NCBI GenBank assembly: GCA_013368325.1
Contig: JAACJK010000059.1
Span: forward strand, 496,001 to 560,000
Direction: 5' to 3'
DNA from: Ephemerocybe angulata
Lineage: Eukaryota > Basidiomycota > Agaricomycetes > Agaricales > Psathyrellaceae
DNA: 64,000 bases
The notes under the pieces are model-generated. The model was not told the origin of the DNA. It saw only the letters and a list, made by a program, of their open reading frames with translations, and searched no databases. Made by a program: the position numbers and the translations under genes. Shown one piece after another: positions 32,248-44,205 of this stretch. Positions within the stretch are counted from its first letter, which is position 1. Every line of letters begins with the position of its first letter.

Positions 32248-35200
32248 CTAAAATCCAAACAGCCCACGCTTCTTCTTCTTCTTCTCCTCAGTAGCACCCG
32301 ACGAATGTCCCGAGCTCTGATACGAGTTCGTAGGCGACGGCTGTATAATACGGTGCGGCTGCTGCGGCCGGGAAGTAGGCGGCGGCGCCTGTCGAGGTGG
32401 TGGTGGCGCAGCGTCTTGGGTATAGTACTTCTCGTCGTAGAACGCTTGCCAGGACCTCTGGCCTGCCTTCGGGTCCCTCAGGCCGTTCGGGATGGCTTTG
32501 GAACCTGCGCCACCCAGATCAAGCACTTTCAGGTCGTCCACCATGCCTTTGGGAGTGGTAACATGGGTTGAGCCTATTATACGCGTGATTAATTAGGACG
32601 GAATTCCAATTTTTTTTGGGAATGCATACCAATGAATATATCCTTATTCAAAGAAGTAGACAGCTGGTACACCTCCCTCGTTTCCGAGTAAGTCATTCCA
32701 CCAGCCATAAACACGATGATACGCTGTTTGTTATCTTGAACCTGCTGGGTTCGGGGCGCACGGTGCCAGGCGGGCTTCTGGCTACGCAAAGAAGTGGTTT
32801 GGGGTGGTGGAGAGCGTAGACTGGTCGTTACGCTGGAAGTAGAAGGGGCGTCTCGGACGTAAGGGAACAAAGCTGTTTCTAGGCGGTCTGCAACTTGGTC
32901 CTATTCAAAGACGACACAGTCAGATATTGGGGAAGGTGTAAAGAATTTAACGCAAATACCTCTAGGACCGTCCTTATCGCTGGTTTGAATCTTGAGAGTT
33001 CGTATTCTTCCTCATTGCTTGATTTCTGTTTAAACCTATTCTTCCTGTCCTTGTCGGTTGGCAACTGTCCAGAAAAGATGTTGAAGATGGATTTAAGTTC
33101 GAAAGGTTATATGGGCTTACCCTCGAAATCCGAACACCCATTTGAACAAGAGAATTAACAGCGTCTTGCTCAGCGAGGGTCAGCCTCGCGTGCTGATACA
33201 ACCTTCTACGGTCCTCGTCGGGGACACCATCCCGATACTGGATGTACAGAGCGACAATGCGAACTTTGTTGATGTTGCTGCACATCCCAATCGATCAGCC
33301 AGGAATAAAACGAAGCGCCGATTCACGTACGCCACTTCTCTGCTATCCAGAAGAGGGACCATCTCTTCAACAAGCGACTTGGGTGTCTTGCCGTCGGCAT
33401 TTAAGCCTGTTGCACAGCACTTTATACCTCTGGTTAGTCCCACATAGCTGCAGAAACCTGCCTTGACATACCTGCTCCACATTGGCAATCAGGGGAAGCT
33501 TATCACGCTCGAAGATTCCCATACAATCCTGAGCCATGCTGAGATGAAGCGAGAACTGCAGACACATATCATAAGTCTCAAGCTGAAGCAGAGAGAGTTC
33601 ATGAGAAAGCTCACCTCTTCTCGCTGCTGCTGGAATTGAGGCAGGTTAGCCAACATCTCCTTCATGTCGTTCAAGTTCGCGGCGCCCTCTCTGCAAACGA
33701 TCAGCAAGCTTATAGCTTTGGAAGAACGAAGATACTCACCCCTTGAACACCGCGTTGTCAACCAAGAATTTGTTGAAGTCCGCCATAAGTTTATCAATAG
33801 TTTCTCTCATATGCATATGCCGGACTTCCGTCCAGACGGTGTCCGCATCGGACAGAATAGCCGTCTTATCCTCGTATGCCCCAACCGCAGACTGGAATTT
33901 GTACCTATATAGCAAGCGAGTTAGACAAACAACACCGTGCTGGCAAGGTATGCAGGACCCACATATACTTCGTCCCATTCTCGATATGGAGCAAATCGTT
34001 GGCCATAGCTTGATAAGTGAATTCGTGCACAAAGGGCGCCACCATATCCATAGCACGATCCGTGATAATCAACGTCCCCCTCGGCCTCGAAGGATCAGGT
34101 TTCTAAAGAGCAAGGTAAACAAGCCAGTCAGTTTCCCATCCACTGAAAAGAAAACTCGCGCATCGTACATACCCCGAAATCCGGATTCAGCTTCTGATGC
34201 TCCTCAAGCGTCTGCTGCACCTTAAACGCCAAAAGACGCGTCACAAACTCCGTCTCCGCCGCCTCATGCGCGCGTGCATCCGCCCCGCGCGCCAGCTGTG
34301 TCCGCCAGCGCCCCGAGCTCTCTGGCGGGGGCGGCGGGCGCGTTTGCGTGTTGGGCTTCAGCGGCCCGAGCGGCGAGTGGTGCTGCGGCATATAGTATCG
34401 AATGAAGGGGAATTCATTCAGCGTTATGCACAGGTTGGCGATCTAGAGAGGCAGGGCAGAACATGACGGTCAGTCAGTTACAGCTGTTACGAGTCCCCGA
34501 TCAAAAGAGAGCGATATAATCAGAGGTCCACATGCGATTATTCGCCGAGAACACCAGAGAACCAGCCGGAATGCATGGCAATCCAAGCATAGGAAGGCAG
34601 ACTGAGAAGGGAATGGACACGAATGCTGTGTGCCGCGGCAGCACGGCGGCGAAAGATAATTATTTACGCACCATCTTGCTCGTGAACCGGAGGTCCTCCT
34701 CAATTCGATCTCGTGCCCCCTTGTAGGCAGCCTCAGTTCGTGGCGGACTATAGATGCTAAAGAATAGACCTGGCTCGTTGAGGGAGAATGTCTGGGCCTC
34801 CGTGGCTATCCACCGATCGCGCCGCGGTCGTCAGCATAATTAGCATGGGGAGGACGGGAGACCCCATACCCCAGATATTCAGGAACAGCTCCTTCAGCCC
34901 TTGCAGGTACGGTTCCGCGGCGGACGACGTGAGGCGCTGGAACAGTTCTTCCGACAGGCCTAGATACGTCAAATGAGAGGAAGGGGCGACAAGGTCAGAG
35001 CAGGTTCAACGAAGGTGGCCTCGAGGGGAACAGTGCGTGCCTTCAATGAAGAACAGGTGGGCGGCAGCGTATTGCTGGCGATTCGTAAAGTCGCCAATGA
35101 TTCGGTCCACGTTGGGGGTCGTCGGCATAACCATGTATATCGCTTCGAAGCCAGGCTGAGGATCGCGGGGGTTGGTGATGAGCTGAATGTCTGCATGGCG

Positions 35201-35490
35201 GGAACGAGGAGGCGGAGATGGTGCCAGATAGTCAGAACCCAGAGTCTCATGTCAGGCAGTAGCTCGCCTACCGGTGACATTCTCCTCCAGGATATCGAAC
35301 CGCTTGAGAACAGAGTTAAGTAGTTTCTGCGAGTGCTCGTCTACGACGAGGATCTTCCATCGTCCCTGCGGCTGTACTGAACGGATGGCCTCAAGGAATT
35401 CTGGATTGAGGGCCGGCGTTACTGTGTATTCTATGGCTGTAAGGGGACCTTGGGCTTACTGTTGCGGACGGTTGTTATTAGGGAGACCAT
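32248..35490 (-). CDS. SEC1: Sec1/Munc18-family exocytosis protein
   Basis: SM protein that binds SNARE complexes at the plasma membrane during exocytosis. The start [10 protein letters not shown] (35490) joins by a 62 nt intron to [18 protein letters not shown], then [19 protein letters not shown], all typical of Sec1. Further motifs: [125 protein letters not shown] and [15 protein letters not shown]. The ~100-residue C-terminal extension is Pro/Gln/Ser-rich and ends with a poly-lysine tail and GLFGF. Roughly a dozen short introns interrupt the gene. Vps45 or Sly1 are less likely given the N-terminus and C-terminal extension. Confidence 0.88.
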
Positions 35491-35784
35491 TTAGGTAGAG
35501 GACAAGGACAGAGCAATACAGGTGTCACCACCGCGACGGCGTGCAATACCAACGGCTATTTCCGGCATCTACCTTGGGCGCGTCCATGAAGTCATCGACG
35601 CATTGTAAGTAATATTGTAGGCTGGATGTACATATCTCTACATGACGGTGGTCGCTTTTCGTCCATTAAGAGACCAAGATAGATCAGGGGGTATCAGCGC
35701 CGATTCCGACGAAACAGCCTGCCTGCGAGCCATTAAATTGTCCGTATATTATCCATAATAAAAGCAAAGTTCCTCTCGGGAACA

Positions 35785-37744
35785 TTAGATGAGACCAGCA
35801 GCTACGGCAGCAACGACAGCAAACAGCGACGAGCCAAAAGCGAAAGCGACATCTACAGTAGATCCTGCGCCGTTCTTTCCAGAGGAAGCGGCGGTGCTAC
35901 CTCCGTCACCAGACTTGGTATCGACAGTGCCATCCCCATCGGTGTCAACACCCTTGTCGATTTTCGGGGGGAAGGTAGTGTTGGTGTTCGATTCGAGGTA
36001 GAGGTCAGAAGTGGGCTTCTTGACACACTGTCCGATAGGCACGAGCTAAGGAAGGGGATATCAGACTCTGAACCAATACGCGAAGAACGCGACACTCACG
36101 TTCAACTTAGGGGTGAAGTCCAGGGCATATGGGATGGTGTAGCCAACACCAAGATCGACGGTAGCCTCATACAAATCGTGCTGAAGAACAATGAAGCCAG
36201 TGTCCATTTGAGTGGCATTTCCAAGGATGTTCTGGAAAGTCTGGAAGGACTCAGGGCCCTTGACGTATCCAGCGGCGACCCTCCAATCTAAGCACAAGGG
36301 ATCAATTTCGTGTGGCGGAGGGCGAAGTGGGAAAGCACGCACCGTTGGTGTCGAAAACACCGCCGACAGGGGTACGAGACCACATGATGGGAATCATACC
36401 CATAGCCAAAGAGATGGCGCGAACACGGTCATCTATCAAAGGGTTAGTCCAAGCCAAAAAGCAGGCATCAGAATCAAGAGCTTACCGATGTCACCGAAAG
36501 GCGGTCGCATGGTCGTGGGAGTAACGCCAAGAACCTTCTTGATAGCCTTGCGAGTCCAGCCCAATTCGGCGACAACTTGCTCGGTCGTCAGACTGGTAAG
36601 AGGCTAGCAGGGAAAGGTATGAGGCCAATGGAATGGATGTCACAGGACGTCATTAAGAATAAACTTACGCGATGCGACCAGGTGTGGACGGAGATTTCAT
36701 GACCCTTCATGTACTCTTCGACAAGGATGGTGGGTCGCTCAACGACACGGGAGCCAACGACGAAGAACGTGGCAGAGAGCTGCTTCTCCTCAAGGTAGTT
36801 GATGAGGTATTGCGCTACAGTGCATGTTAGTAACGATACACAGGTTGGGCAGTCAAGCAAGCTCACTGAAGGGAGACGGTCCATCGTCGAAACTGACACC
36901 CCAAGTCAACTTGTCGGGGCAAGCAACGATATCTGCCAAGAAGGGGTTAGACCGGAATCGGAATGAACAATTTCAAGATTCGTACCAGTGCTACGAGTGT
37001 GTCCACCGCAGGTCCACCAGCCACGGTCGGCAGCTGCAGCTGCAGCAGCCGGGTCTCCACCACAGGAACCGTCGACAGTGGGAGTCAGGTCAGGGATGTC
37101 GTGTCCATCAAGCTCCTTCATCCATGCCTGGACTTCAGTCGAGTCTACACAAGTTACACATCAGGGTCAACTTTGCTTGGCATACAGAGGTCAAGCTTAC
37201 CGGTAGGAGGAACCCGGTCCCATGTTGGCCACTCGGCGGCGCTGAAAACAACTATTGAGGGCCGGTGAGTGAATGAAAGCCAGTAACACTGCTATGTGAA
37301 CATACAGGGCGTTGGCAGACCTGGCGCGCCAGCAAAGGAGGGCTTCGCGCCCGCAGTGTAGGTGTTCGTGGGCAACAAGGCCGTACGCGTCGCCATCGCT
37401 GAGGAGATCTCAGAGAGGGGAGGAATGGCGGTTCCCGCTGCCGCTGCCGTCGTTGTCATGGGGGGAATGCTGGTGCTGCTCGTCGAGCTGCCAGGGGGGA
37501 CTGGTGCGCCCGACGAGGTCGTGGTGGTGGTGCCTGCAGGAGCCACCGTTGAGGTCGTGCTGGTCCCTGCGGCGGGTGACGAGGCGGAATCCGAGGTGCT
37601 GCTAGTGGAGGAGGTGGAGGTGGTCGATGAGGTGGTCGATGAGGAGGAAGAGGTAGTGTCCTGTCTTCTGTTGAGGTGGGGGTGGACATGGTCCGCGTTT
37701 GCGACGGCAAGCGCTGCAAAGAGCGCCAGGACTTGGAACTTCAT
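35785..37744 (-). CDS. GPI-type chitin deacetylase
   Basis: Carbohydrate esterase family 4 enzyme that removes acetyl groups from chitin, giving chitosan in the wall. A signal peptide (MKFQVLALFAALAVANA) is followed by a Ser/Thr-rich stretch of about 70 residues, probably O-glycosylated. The NodB domain has the expected motifs: TWGVSFDDGPSPF (catalytic and metal Asp), EISVHTWSHR (HTWSH zinc His pair), TMRPPFGDIDDRVR, FDTNDW and GFIVLQHD. The C-terminus has a Gly/Ser/Lys-rich linker and then a hydrophobic tail (AFGSSLFAVVAAVAAGLI) typical of GPI anchoring. A Cys-bearing region (TVDGSCGGD and WWTCGGHT) precedes the domain. About eight introns. It sits in a neighbourhood with other wall and secretion genes. 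Confidence 0.9.
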
Positions 37745-38270
37745 GATTAAGGAGAGTGGGGAAGGAAGGACAGGCGAGAAGGACAGAAAGCGAGGGAAGA
37801 AAAATGGAATTGGGCCTACCATCAGCTCCCAACATATGAAGCTGCTGCCGCGATCAACGCCAAGCCTGTTGTCCCAAGCTTGGCAACATATCCTCCACGT
37901 CCAGCCCAACCATCTTTCACAGCCATCCCGACCATTGGCCTTACAAACTCACAAACTTCTACGAGATGGCCATTTCTTTTTTTCCACCCAAAAAAAAATC
38001 CAACTCGAATATCGTGCCGTCGTCCATCGCCTGATGTCAGCATTTGCGACCAAAGGCACAACTCTCGGCCAAAGTGCTAATAACACCGACCCGACCTACT
38101 TCCCTAGCTCGCAATGTGCATGTTTCAACGACCACAGAGCTCATGGGACAAATGCATGCTACAGCAGAAAGTAAAAACAACAAAGCAAACAACAAAAGCT
38201 AGGATACAGCGGCGATTAATGGCTACACTACGAAGGAAGTCTGCGGAACGTCATAATTACTCAAGAGGAA
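37745..38270. other. Intergenic region
   Basis: About 525 bp between the chitin deacetylase start and the RhoGEF stop. It holds the deacetylase promoter. A near-homopolymer A/T patch lies at 37975-38000. The long plus-strand frame overlapping 37362-38174 is antisense to the Ser/Thr-rich segment and is rejected. Confidence 0.4.
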
Positions 38271-41200
38271 TCATCGATGGAGCGACGAGACCGTCGACGC
38301 GCTGTCGGACGTCGCGTGCCGCTGTGGGCCAGTTGACGTCCGTAGCGACAGAACACGGTCATCAGAAACAATAAGGATCTCGTCCCGCCCGACGCCCTGC
38401 GGATGTCGGGGAGGCGTCGCAGGCCCATAGTACGACCCCGAGGGTGCCCCGTACCCATTATATCCCATCCTAAAGAGAGTATAATCCGTCAGTACAAGTG
38501 ACGACACGTCGATCTCTAGAAAGCTCCCGTACCCTGGGTATGGACTCTGGTGCATACCGCCCGTATTCGTGATAGATGGCGGTGTGTCGGCGAAGAGTAA
38601 CCGTAGATTTTGCCCTTGTATGACCTGTGACATTAGCCCGGTTTCAATATGCCGGATCTCGACGAAGGTGGATTCGAAAGCTAAAACGTATGGCTCATGA
38701 AGCGCTGCGGAAAAGGCAATCAGTGAACGGGTCAAAGCAAACGGCGTCTATTCAGGCTTCTCACCGAAACCCGTCGGCTGGCCTTCCCAGTGGACCATAA
38801 AGTTCTTCCGCGAACGTCGCCCGTTCTTGTTCACATAGAAGGCGAATTCTGGAATATTTTTTAGAAGAAAGCCAGGATGTAAGTTGATAAAACAGCGTAC
38901 CATCGTAACAGAGCAAAAAGTCGTTGTGGATCCTATAGATGGCCATAGGTCGGAGATTCTCCCGCCGCCGCACAAACTCCAGGCTTTCATCCTGAGGGTC
39001 AAGCAAACCCTGGGTATCAAGCGTCTCCAAATCCACAATCTCAAAGCCCTTCGAGCAGCCCACACACATCTTCGTCTTCAGATAATGAATAGACGTCGAC
39101 TCGACGGGAATATAGAACTCCTTCAAAGGCTATCATCAGCACACGAACTGTCAAAAATCCAAATACAAGGCAACATACCCTGAAAAGCTTGAGCGTATCA
39201 TTTCCACCCTGCAACAGTTTCCTAAACGTCGGCTTCGCCCTTCCCCTCACGTTCTGGTCAATCGGCTCCAAAGTCTTGAATGTGCTCGAGAGCTGGCTGG
39301 ACTTGACGATGCAGACAAGCACACGGTCCAAGCAATACCCTGCCTTGAAGAATGAGGTATGTGAAGAGATCCGTTTCGCCCGCTTCAGCCCTGCCATGGG
39401 GTCGTGTGGATCAAGGGCATCGAGGGGGAACGTAATGACTTGACGCTCTGTACATGGATCATTGTCAACGATGAACTTATGTTCGGTTAGATGGGATATC
39501 ATACCGGAGAGCACGATGAGCAAAGCATACTCTTCCAACACGTCGACCTGGGTAACCTCGAGCAAAGCAAGAACCTTAACAGGGTCTTTGCTCGGGTCGC
39601 GAAGATCGGATACGTAGACACCATCATCCGTACCGTACACCACCCGCCTTCCGGCGCCTAAAACAAGCTCCATAAACAACCATCAGAGCAGAGAAGAAAG
39701 TTGACCACTCACTGAAGGGCGCTGCACAATTAACCTTATTGGGTCCACTAAAGAAGCCTTCGCTCAACGGAACGGTATCAAAGATCAAGCTTCTCTCCCT
39801 CATAACCTGTTGCTGTTTAACAATAGCCTCCAGCCACTTGCGGTGCGCCATAGCCGAGTTTGCCCACAGGACAAGGTTGTAGTGCCGCTTGCCCAGGTGG
39901 ACGAAGTTGATCCAATGTTGACCCTTAGCTTCATTCTTTGGGGCGATGGACGAAACGACAGTAAGAGGGCTGCCTCTCTCCTTGCTGAACGACGGGCGCT
40001 TAACGAGGGAATGGGGTTTTTTCTGCGAGCGCCCCACCGTCGAAGTCGATGTGCCGTCATCTGCAGCGGAGATGTATAGAAGTTCAAGAGGAATTGGCTG
40101 GTCGGGCAAAGGGTTTCAGCAACGGTTCGATGAAGGTTAAGTTCGCCCCTTACTCGTCGGTACACTTTGTATTGTTCGTGATGTTTGCCCTTCACAAGTT
40201 TGGTGAACAGCACCGCATGGTCAAAAAGGTACACTTGAATTTCGCCATCACGCTTATTCAAAGGGCCTTTATGGATCATTTCCCTTCCCTCCTCGGCAAG
40301 CCGCAAGTCCTATCCAATCTCGATGAGTATATTCGGTTTAAACCCTTGCAATGCACGCACCACTTCCTCTCCAGGCTTGAACACTAACTGCGTTTCCAAC
40401 TGCAGAAGGTTAAAGCGATTCTCAGACTTCCCTGACTCTGCGTTGACCTTCGCCAAGAATTCGCGGACAATGCTGACGACCTTCGGCAGTTGCGATTTAT
40501 CAGGACTGTCATCAGGGGTATGCTTGAGGACAGCTTCCAGCAACAGAGGGTACCTCGCTAATCGCGTTGTCGGCTTTGTCAAGTACGCGTTCAGCTCCAG
40601 TTTCCGCGACTCAGGTAACCGTTCAGTGAGCTATGCATGATGATATAAAGGCTCAGTATGGTTAGTCCTTTGGGGGGGAAAGAGGAGGAATACCTCAACA
40701 AACGCCGCGAATGCAGGGTTGGCGTTCTTCTCCCTTTCAAACTCGTACTTCCCCCAGAGTTGGTGTGCACCATACGACACGAAAGGACCAAAATGCGGGA
40801 CAACATCCAGGAAGACGTCCCCGATCCTGTCAACGATTGCATACTGTTTCTGGCGCTTATTCAGCGCGTCCCGTAGCCGCATGTTGACCGCAAGGATATC
40901 GTGCACGTTCCAAAACACTTGCGTGATGAAGTCAGCTTTCTTGGATTCGTCAATGACATCGCCCTCCTGTATGCCTTTGATCCAGACCTAGAGAACGAAA
41001 TGGACGTCATTTTTCTGCCGCTGCATTGGGAAGAATCCACTCACGTCGCGAAGATATTCCATATCGCGCACGAAGTCGCGCTCAGTGTAAATGACTTCAT
41101 TGATCGCTTCCTGGCGCTTCTTCTCAGCGTCCGACACGCTAGCCGCAATTTCCGGTGGGACTGAATGAATCCACAACGAGCCTGTGTCCTGAAATTCGGG

Positions 41201-43218
41201 TGCGGGTCGTCAGGAGGTCAGTCCGACGGCGAAAACGCGTTCACTTACCGGTACATCGCCTAGACTATCCTTGCTGATTTGCTTCGACAATCCTGGTTGA
41301 GGCTTCATGTTCAAGCGGGCCTGTTGTTCCAGTCGTCTCGGACAAGCAATGCTATAGCACAGGCGGTCGCGGGAACATGTTGGGGAATAGCAATCCGTCA
41401 AGAGCGTGAAGACCCCAGATGGCAGAGGATCTTCATCCTGAGACAATGAATCTCGCCGTTCCCTCGGGGAGGCGGGGGATGCACCTTGTCCATCCTGCTA
41501 AGAAACGGGGTTGCGATTAATGACAGCCTGTGAGAGTGAGCAAAGGACGCTACCTGGGACATCCTTTGAACAAGTCTATCATGCTGTATCGCAGCCCCAA
41601 TCGAATCTCCTTCATTTGGCAAGTCCCCGCTGACGAACGGACTTGGCAACTTGGACCTAAACTGGTAAAGCTCTGAGGCACTGTCTCTCAGACGGTGGTC
41701 ATAGGTGACATCGTGAAAGAACTTTTGTGCGTCCAGCGCTCTCCCAAGCAGCAACGCCAGATTCCTGTCCGTTGTCTTGATGATGTATGAAATCTTGTCC
41801 ACAGCCTCCCGACCATCAAAAACATCCTTGTAAGTCAGGCCGTCCTTGAACCGGTCGACCAGCGTTATCCGTTCTCGAAACGCTTCGGCGACGCGAGAAA
41901 GTAGAGCTGGATAGACGATGGGCGTTTTTCGAGTCGTGCGGATGGATATGGGGGAGTTCCTGCCTTCAGGCGGGCCTGGTTGAGGCTTTGATCCTCGGCG
42001 AACGTGTGGTTCGACCGCTGAACGAGGGGGAGTCATTGTGACAGACAGAGACATCGCGCGATCACCGTTGCGTTCGCGGAGGTTGCTTGGTATCGTACGG
42101 TTTGAATCCAACGATCGACGAGAGTTATGCGAGTAAAGGGAGGTTTCGGGGGTAGACGAAGAGTGTGTCGACGATCGAATGGAAGGGCTGTGGGAGGAGG
42201 AGGAGGTGTCCACATAGAGCGCGCGATTCTGAAAAAATAGATAGTCTTAATCAATCGCGAAATAATGAACCATGGTTGCATACCGATCTGCTGCTTTCAG
42301 CGACTGACGGTTGCCGGCTGTGTCGCGACTGTGTGCTTTTCCGGTTGTGTGCTAAGTGTGTGTGTTAAGCTCAGAGTGATCCAGGGATGTGGCAGATAAC
42401 GCACTTGGTTGGTCGCTGTAAGCATACGGGAGCTCGCTATCGCCCTCGTCCGTGCCGAGGTCACTTGCACTGTTGCTCCCGCTCCCACTTCCACTGGCAA
42501 AATCAATACCTAATCGCCCCTCATCATGTTCCAAGCTGATTCCAAGCCGCGGAGGTTCCACGGATCGAACAGAGCCGTTGCTATTGTGGCCATGCGAAGG
42601 CCGGCGAGTCGGAAGGGTGCCAGGAGTCGGACGATGTGGAGGGGGTTGAGGAGATGGTTGCCGAGGGAGATATGGCTGAGATTGGTATCCATTTCCGAGT
42701 GGTAAAGCTGGTTGTGAGGATGAGGATGACACCATTATCTGGGGTTCTTGCAAATGCGGGGGCGTATATGGACTCATTGCGGCGGGGCTCCCAATCACGG
42801 ACCTTGCCTTGGACAACGAACGGTTTGGTGGTCCCAACGACGCTGGATAGACGTAGGGAGTTTGCATTGGGGGCGCAGGGTATGCATACGGGGTATACTG
42901 AGCTGGAGGCGCATGCTGGATAGGCGGCGCATAGAAGGTCTGCGGGTAGACGCCTTGGGGTGGCGGAGGGTGTCCGTTGTGATTGGGATACGGCTGATGG
43001 TTAGCGTTGGACGATGAGTACGATGTCCGCCTATCGGATGTGGAATACTGTGCCTGATGTTGGTACGGATACGGCTGATTTTGCTGGGGAAATGGAGGGT
43101 AGTTGGTGGGAGCGAATTCATGTTGCTGCGGTGGGACCCCTGTTCTGCCAAAGATGGACTCGTAGGCAGCGTGACGTTTGTCAGGAGGCTGTTGACGAGG
43201 CCCGCTGGGCTTATCCAT
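38271..43218 (-). CDS. ROM2: Rho guanine nucleotide exchange factor, Rom1/Rom2 type
   Basis: Exchange factor that loads Rho1 with GTP in the cell-wall-integrity pathway. The start MDKPSGPRQQPPDKRHAAYE (43218) opens a ~280-residue Pro/Gln/Tyr-rich disordered region. A DEP domain follows (FRERITLVDRFKDGLTYKDV, KFFHDVTYDHRLRDSASEL). The DH domain contains RQEAINEVIYTERDFVRDME, WNVHDILAVNMRLRDAL, LTKPTTRLARYPLLLEAVLK and HTPDDSPD. The PH domain shows EMIHKGPLNKRDGEIQVYLF, DHAVLFTKLVKGKHHEQYKV and HRKWLEAIVKQQQ. A C-terminal citron-homology (CNH) domain begins at VVYGTDDGVYVSDLRDPSKD and contains MCVGCSKGFEIVDLETLDTQ. DEP-DH-PH-CNH is the Rom2 order. Estimated length is about 1,400 residues with many short introns. 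No frame break was seen. Confidence 0.88.
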
Positions 43219-44205
43219 CGTGGCAGACGACGTCGAAGGCGATGATAGACGGCGACGGCGGGGTAGTGGTGGTCGTGGGCAACGTTCGTGAATCGTGATG
43301 GCCCGAGTAAATGAGCTCCCATTTCGGCATTCATCACTTTGAAAATGACCGTCACCACTCCTTCGCTCATGCCATTGTGTCTTGGTTCAAAACCCGGTTT
43401 GGGCAACCTCCAATATGCCTAAATATCCATCGACGACGAATCCTTCTCGGAAAGTAGAGTTAACTCATTGTCCCCGCCAGTTTTCATGGCGATAACTTCC
43501 GCCCTTCTTGATCAAACTCGAGATTTGGCGGATAGCCTTGGACCTTGCAGCTCACTACAGCCACCCGAAAACCCCTCTTCTTTCACTTGTCTCCATAGTA
43601 GGGCGCCCTCTGGGTCTTGAACGTGCATTGCCAGGCCTCTCAGGTACTACCTAAAGCATGATAGAAACCTCCGCTTGAGCGACCCGCGAGATAGACGCCA
43701 ACGTGCGGCACATATATATCATACCCATTCCACGGCGCATCCTTTGTAATACTGGCGGAAAAGGTTTGTCTACAGGTGCGAAGCAACAGAAAAGGTGAGC
43801 TTTCCCCAACATATTGGAATGCCAAAGGACTAAATCCAAGCTATAGGTTCAACTTGTGGCTAGTACTGAGTACCATTTCGCTCACGTATGAACCACATCT
43901 TTGGCATCCTCGAAAATATATGCTTCGAGTTTGGACCCTCGTTGTGGGTGGTATATAAATCACTTTTGTCGACATTCTGAGGTGCCCTAGATAAGCTACC
44001 GTTGGGTGCTTTCAATCTGAGCGGCCCGTATTCCCTTGTCTCTAAGACGAAGGAAGCGGCCACATGACTGCCTAGAATCTTTCCGACAGATATCCGCGAC
44101 GCGCGCTTCTTCAGACTGACGTCGCATATAAGACGGTGCCAGTCTGTGGAAGTGCATAAGAAGGCATCGTCTGGAAGAGTTTGCCCTCTTCTCATTTCAA
44201 GTGAT
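43219..44205. other. Divergent intergenic region
   Basis: Nearly 1 kb between the RhoGEF start and the secreted glycosidase start. It holds two promoters. Frames here (for example 43860-44471 minus) overlap the signal-peptide region of the next gene in antisense and carry no motif. Confidence 0.4.
44127..44132 (+). promoter_or_regulatory. TATA-box-like element
   Basis: TATAAG lies 74 bp upstream of the glycosidase ATG at 44206, in the context GTCGCATATAAGACGG. Spacing allows a start site about 45 bp before the ATG. No experimental support. Confidence 0.35.

Noticed and set aside
37362..38174. 270-codon plus-strand frame with Val/Glu repeats
   Set aside because: Antisense to the Ser/Thr-rich stretch of the chitin deacetylase; the repeats are the complement of Ser/Thr codons.
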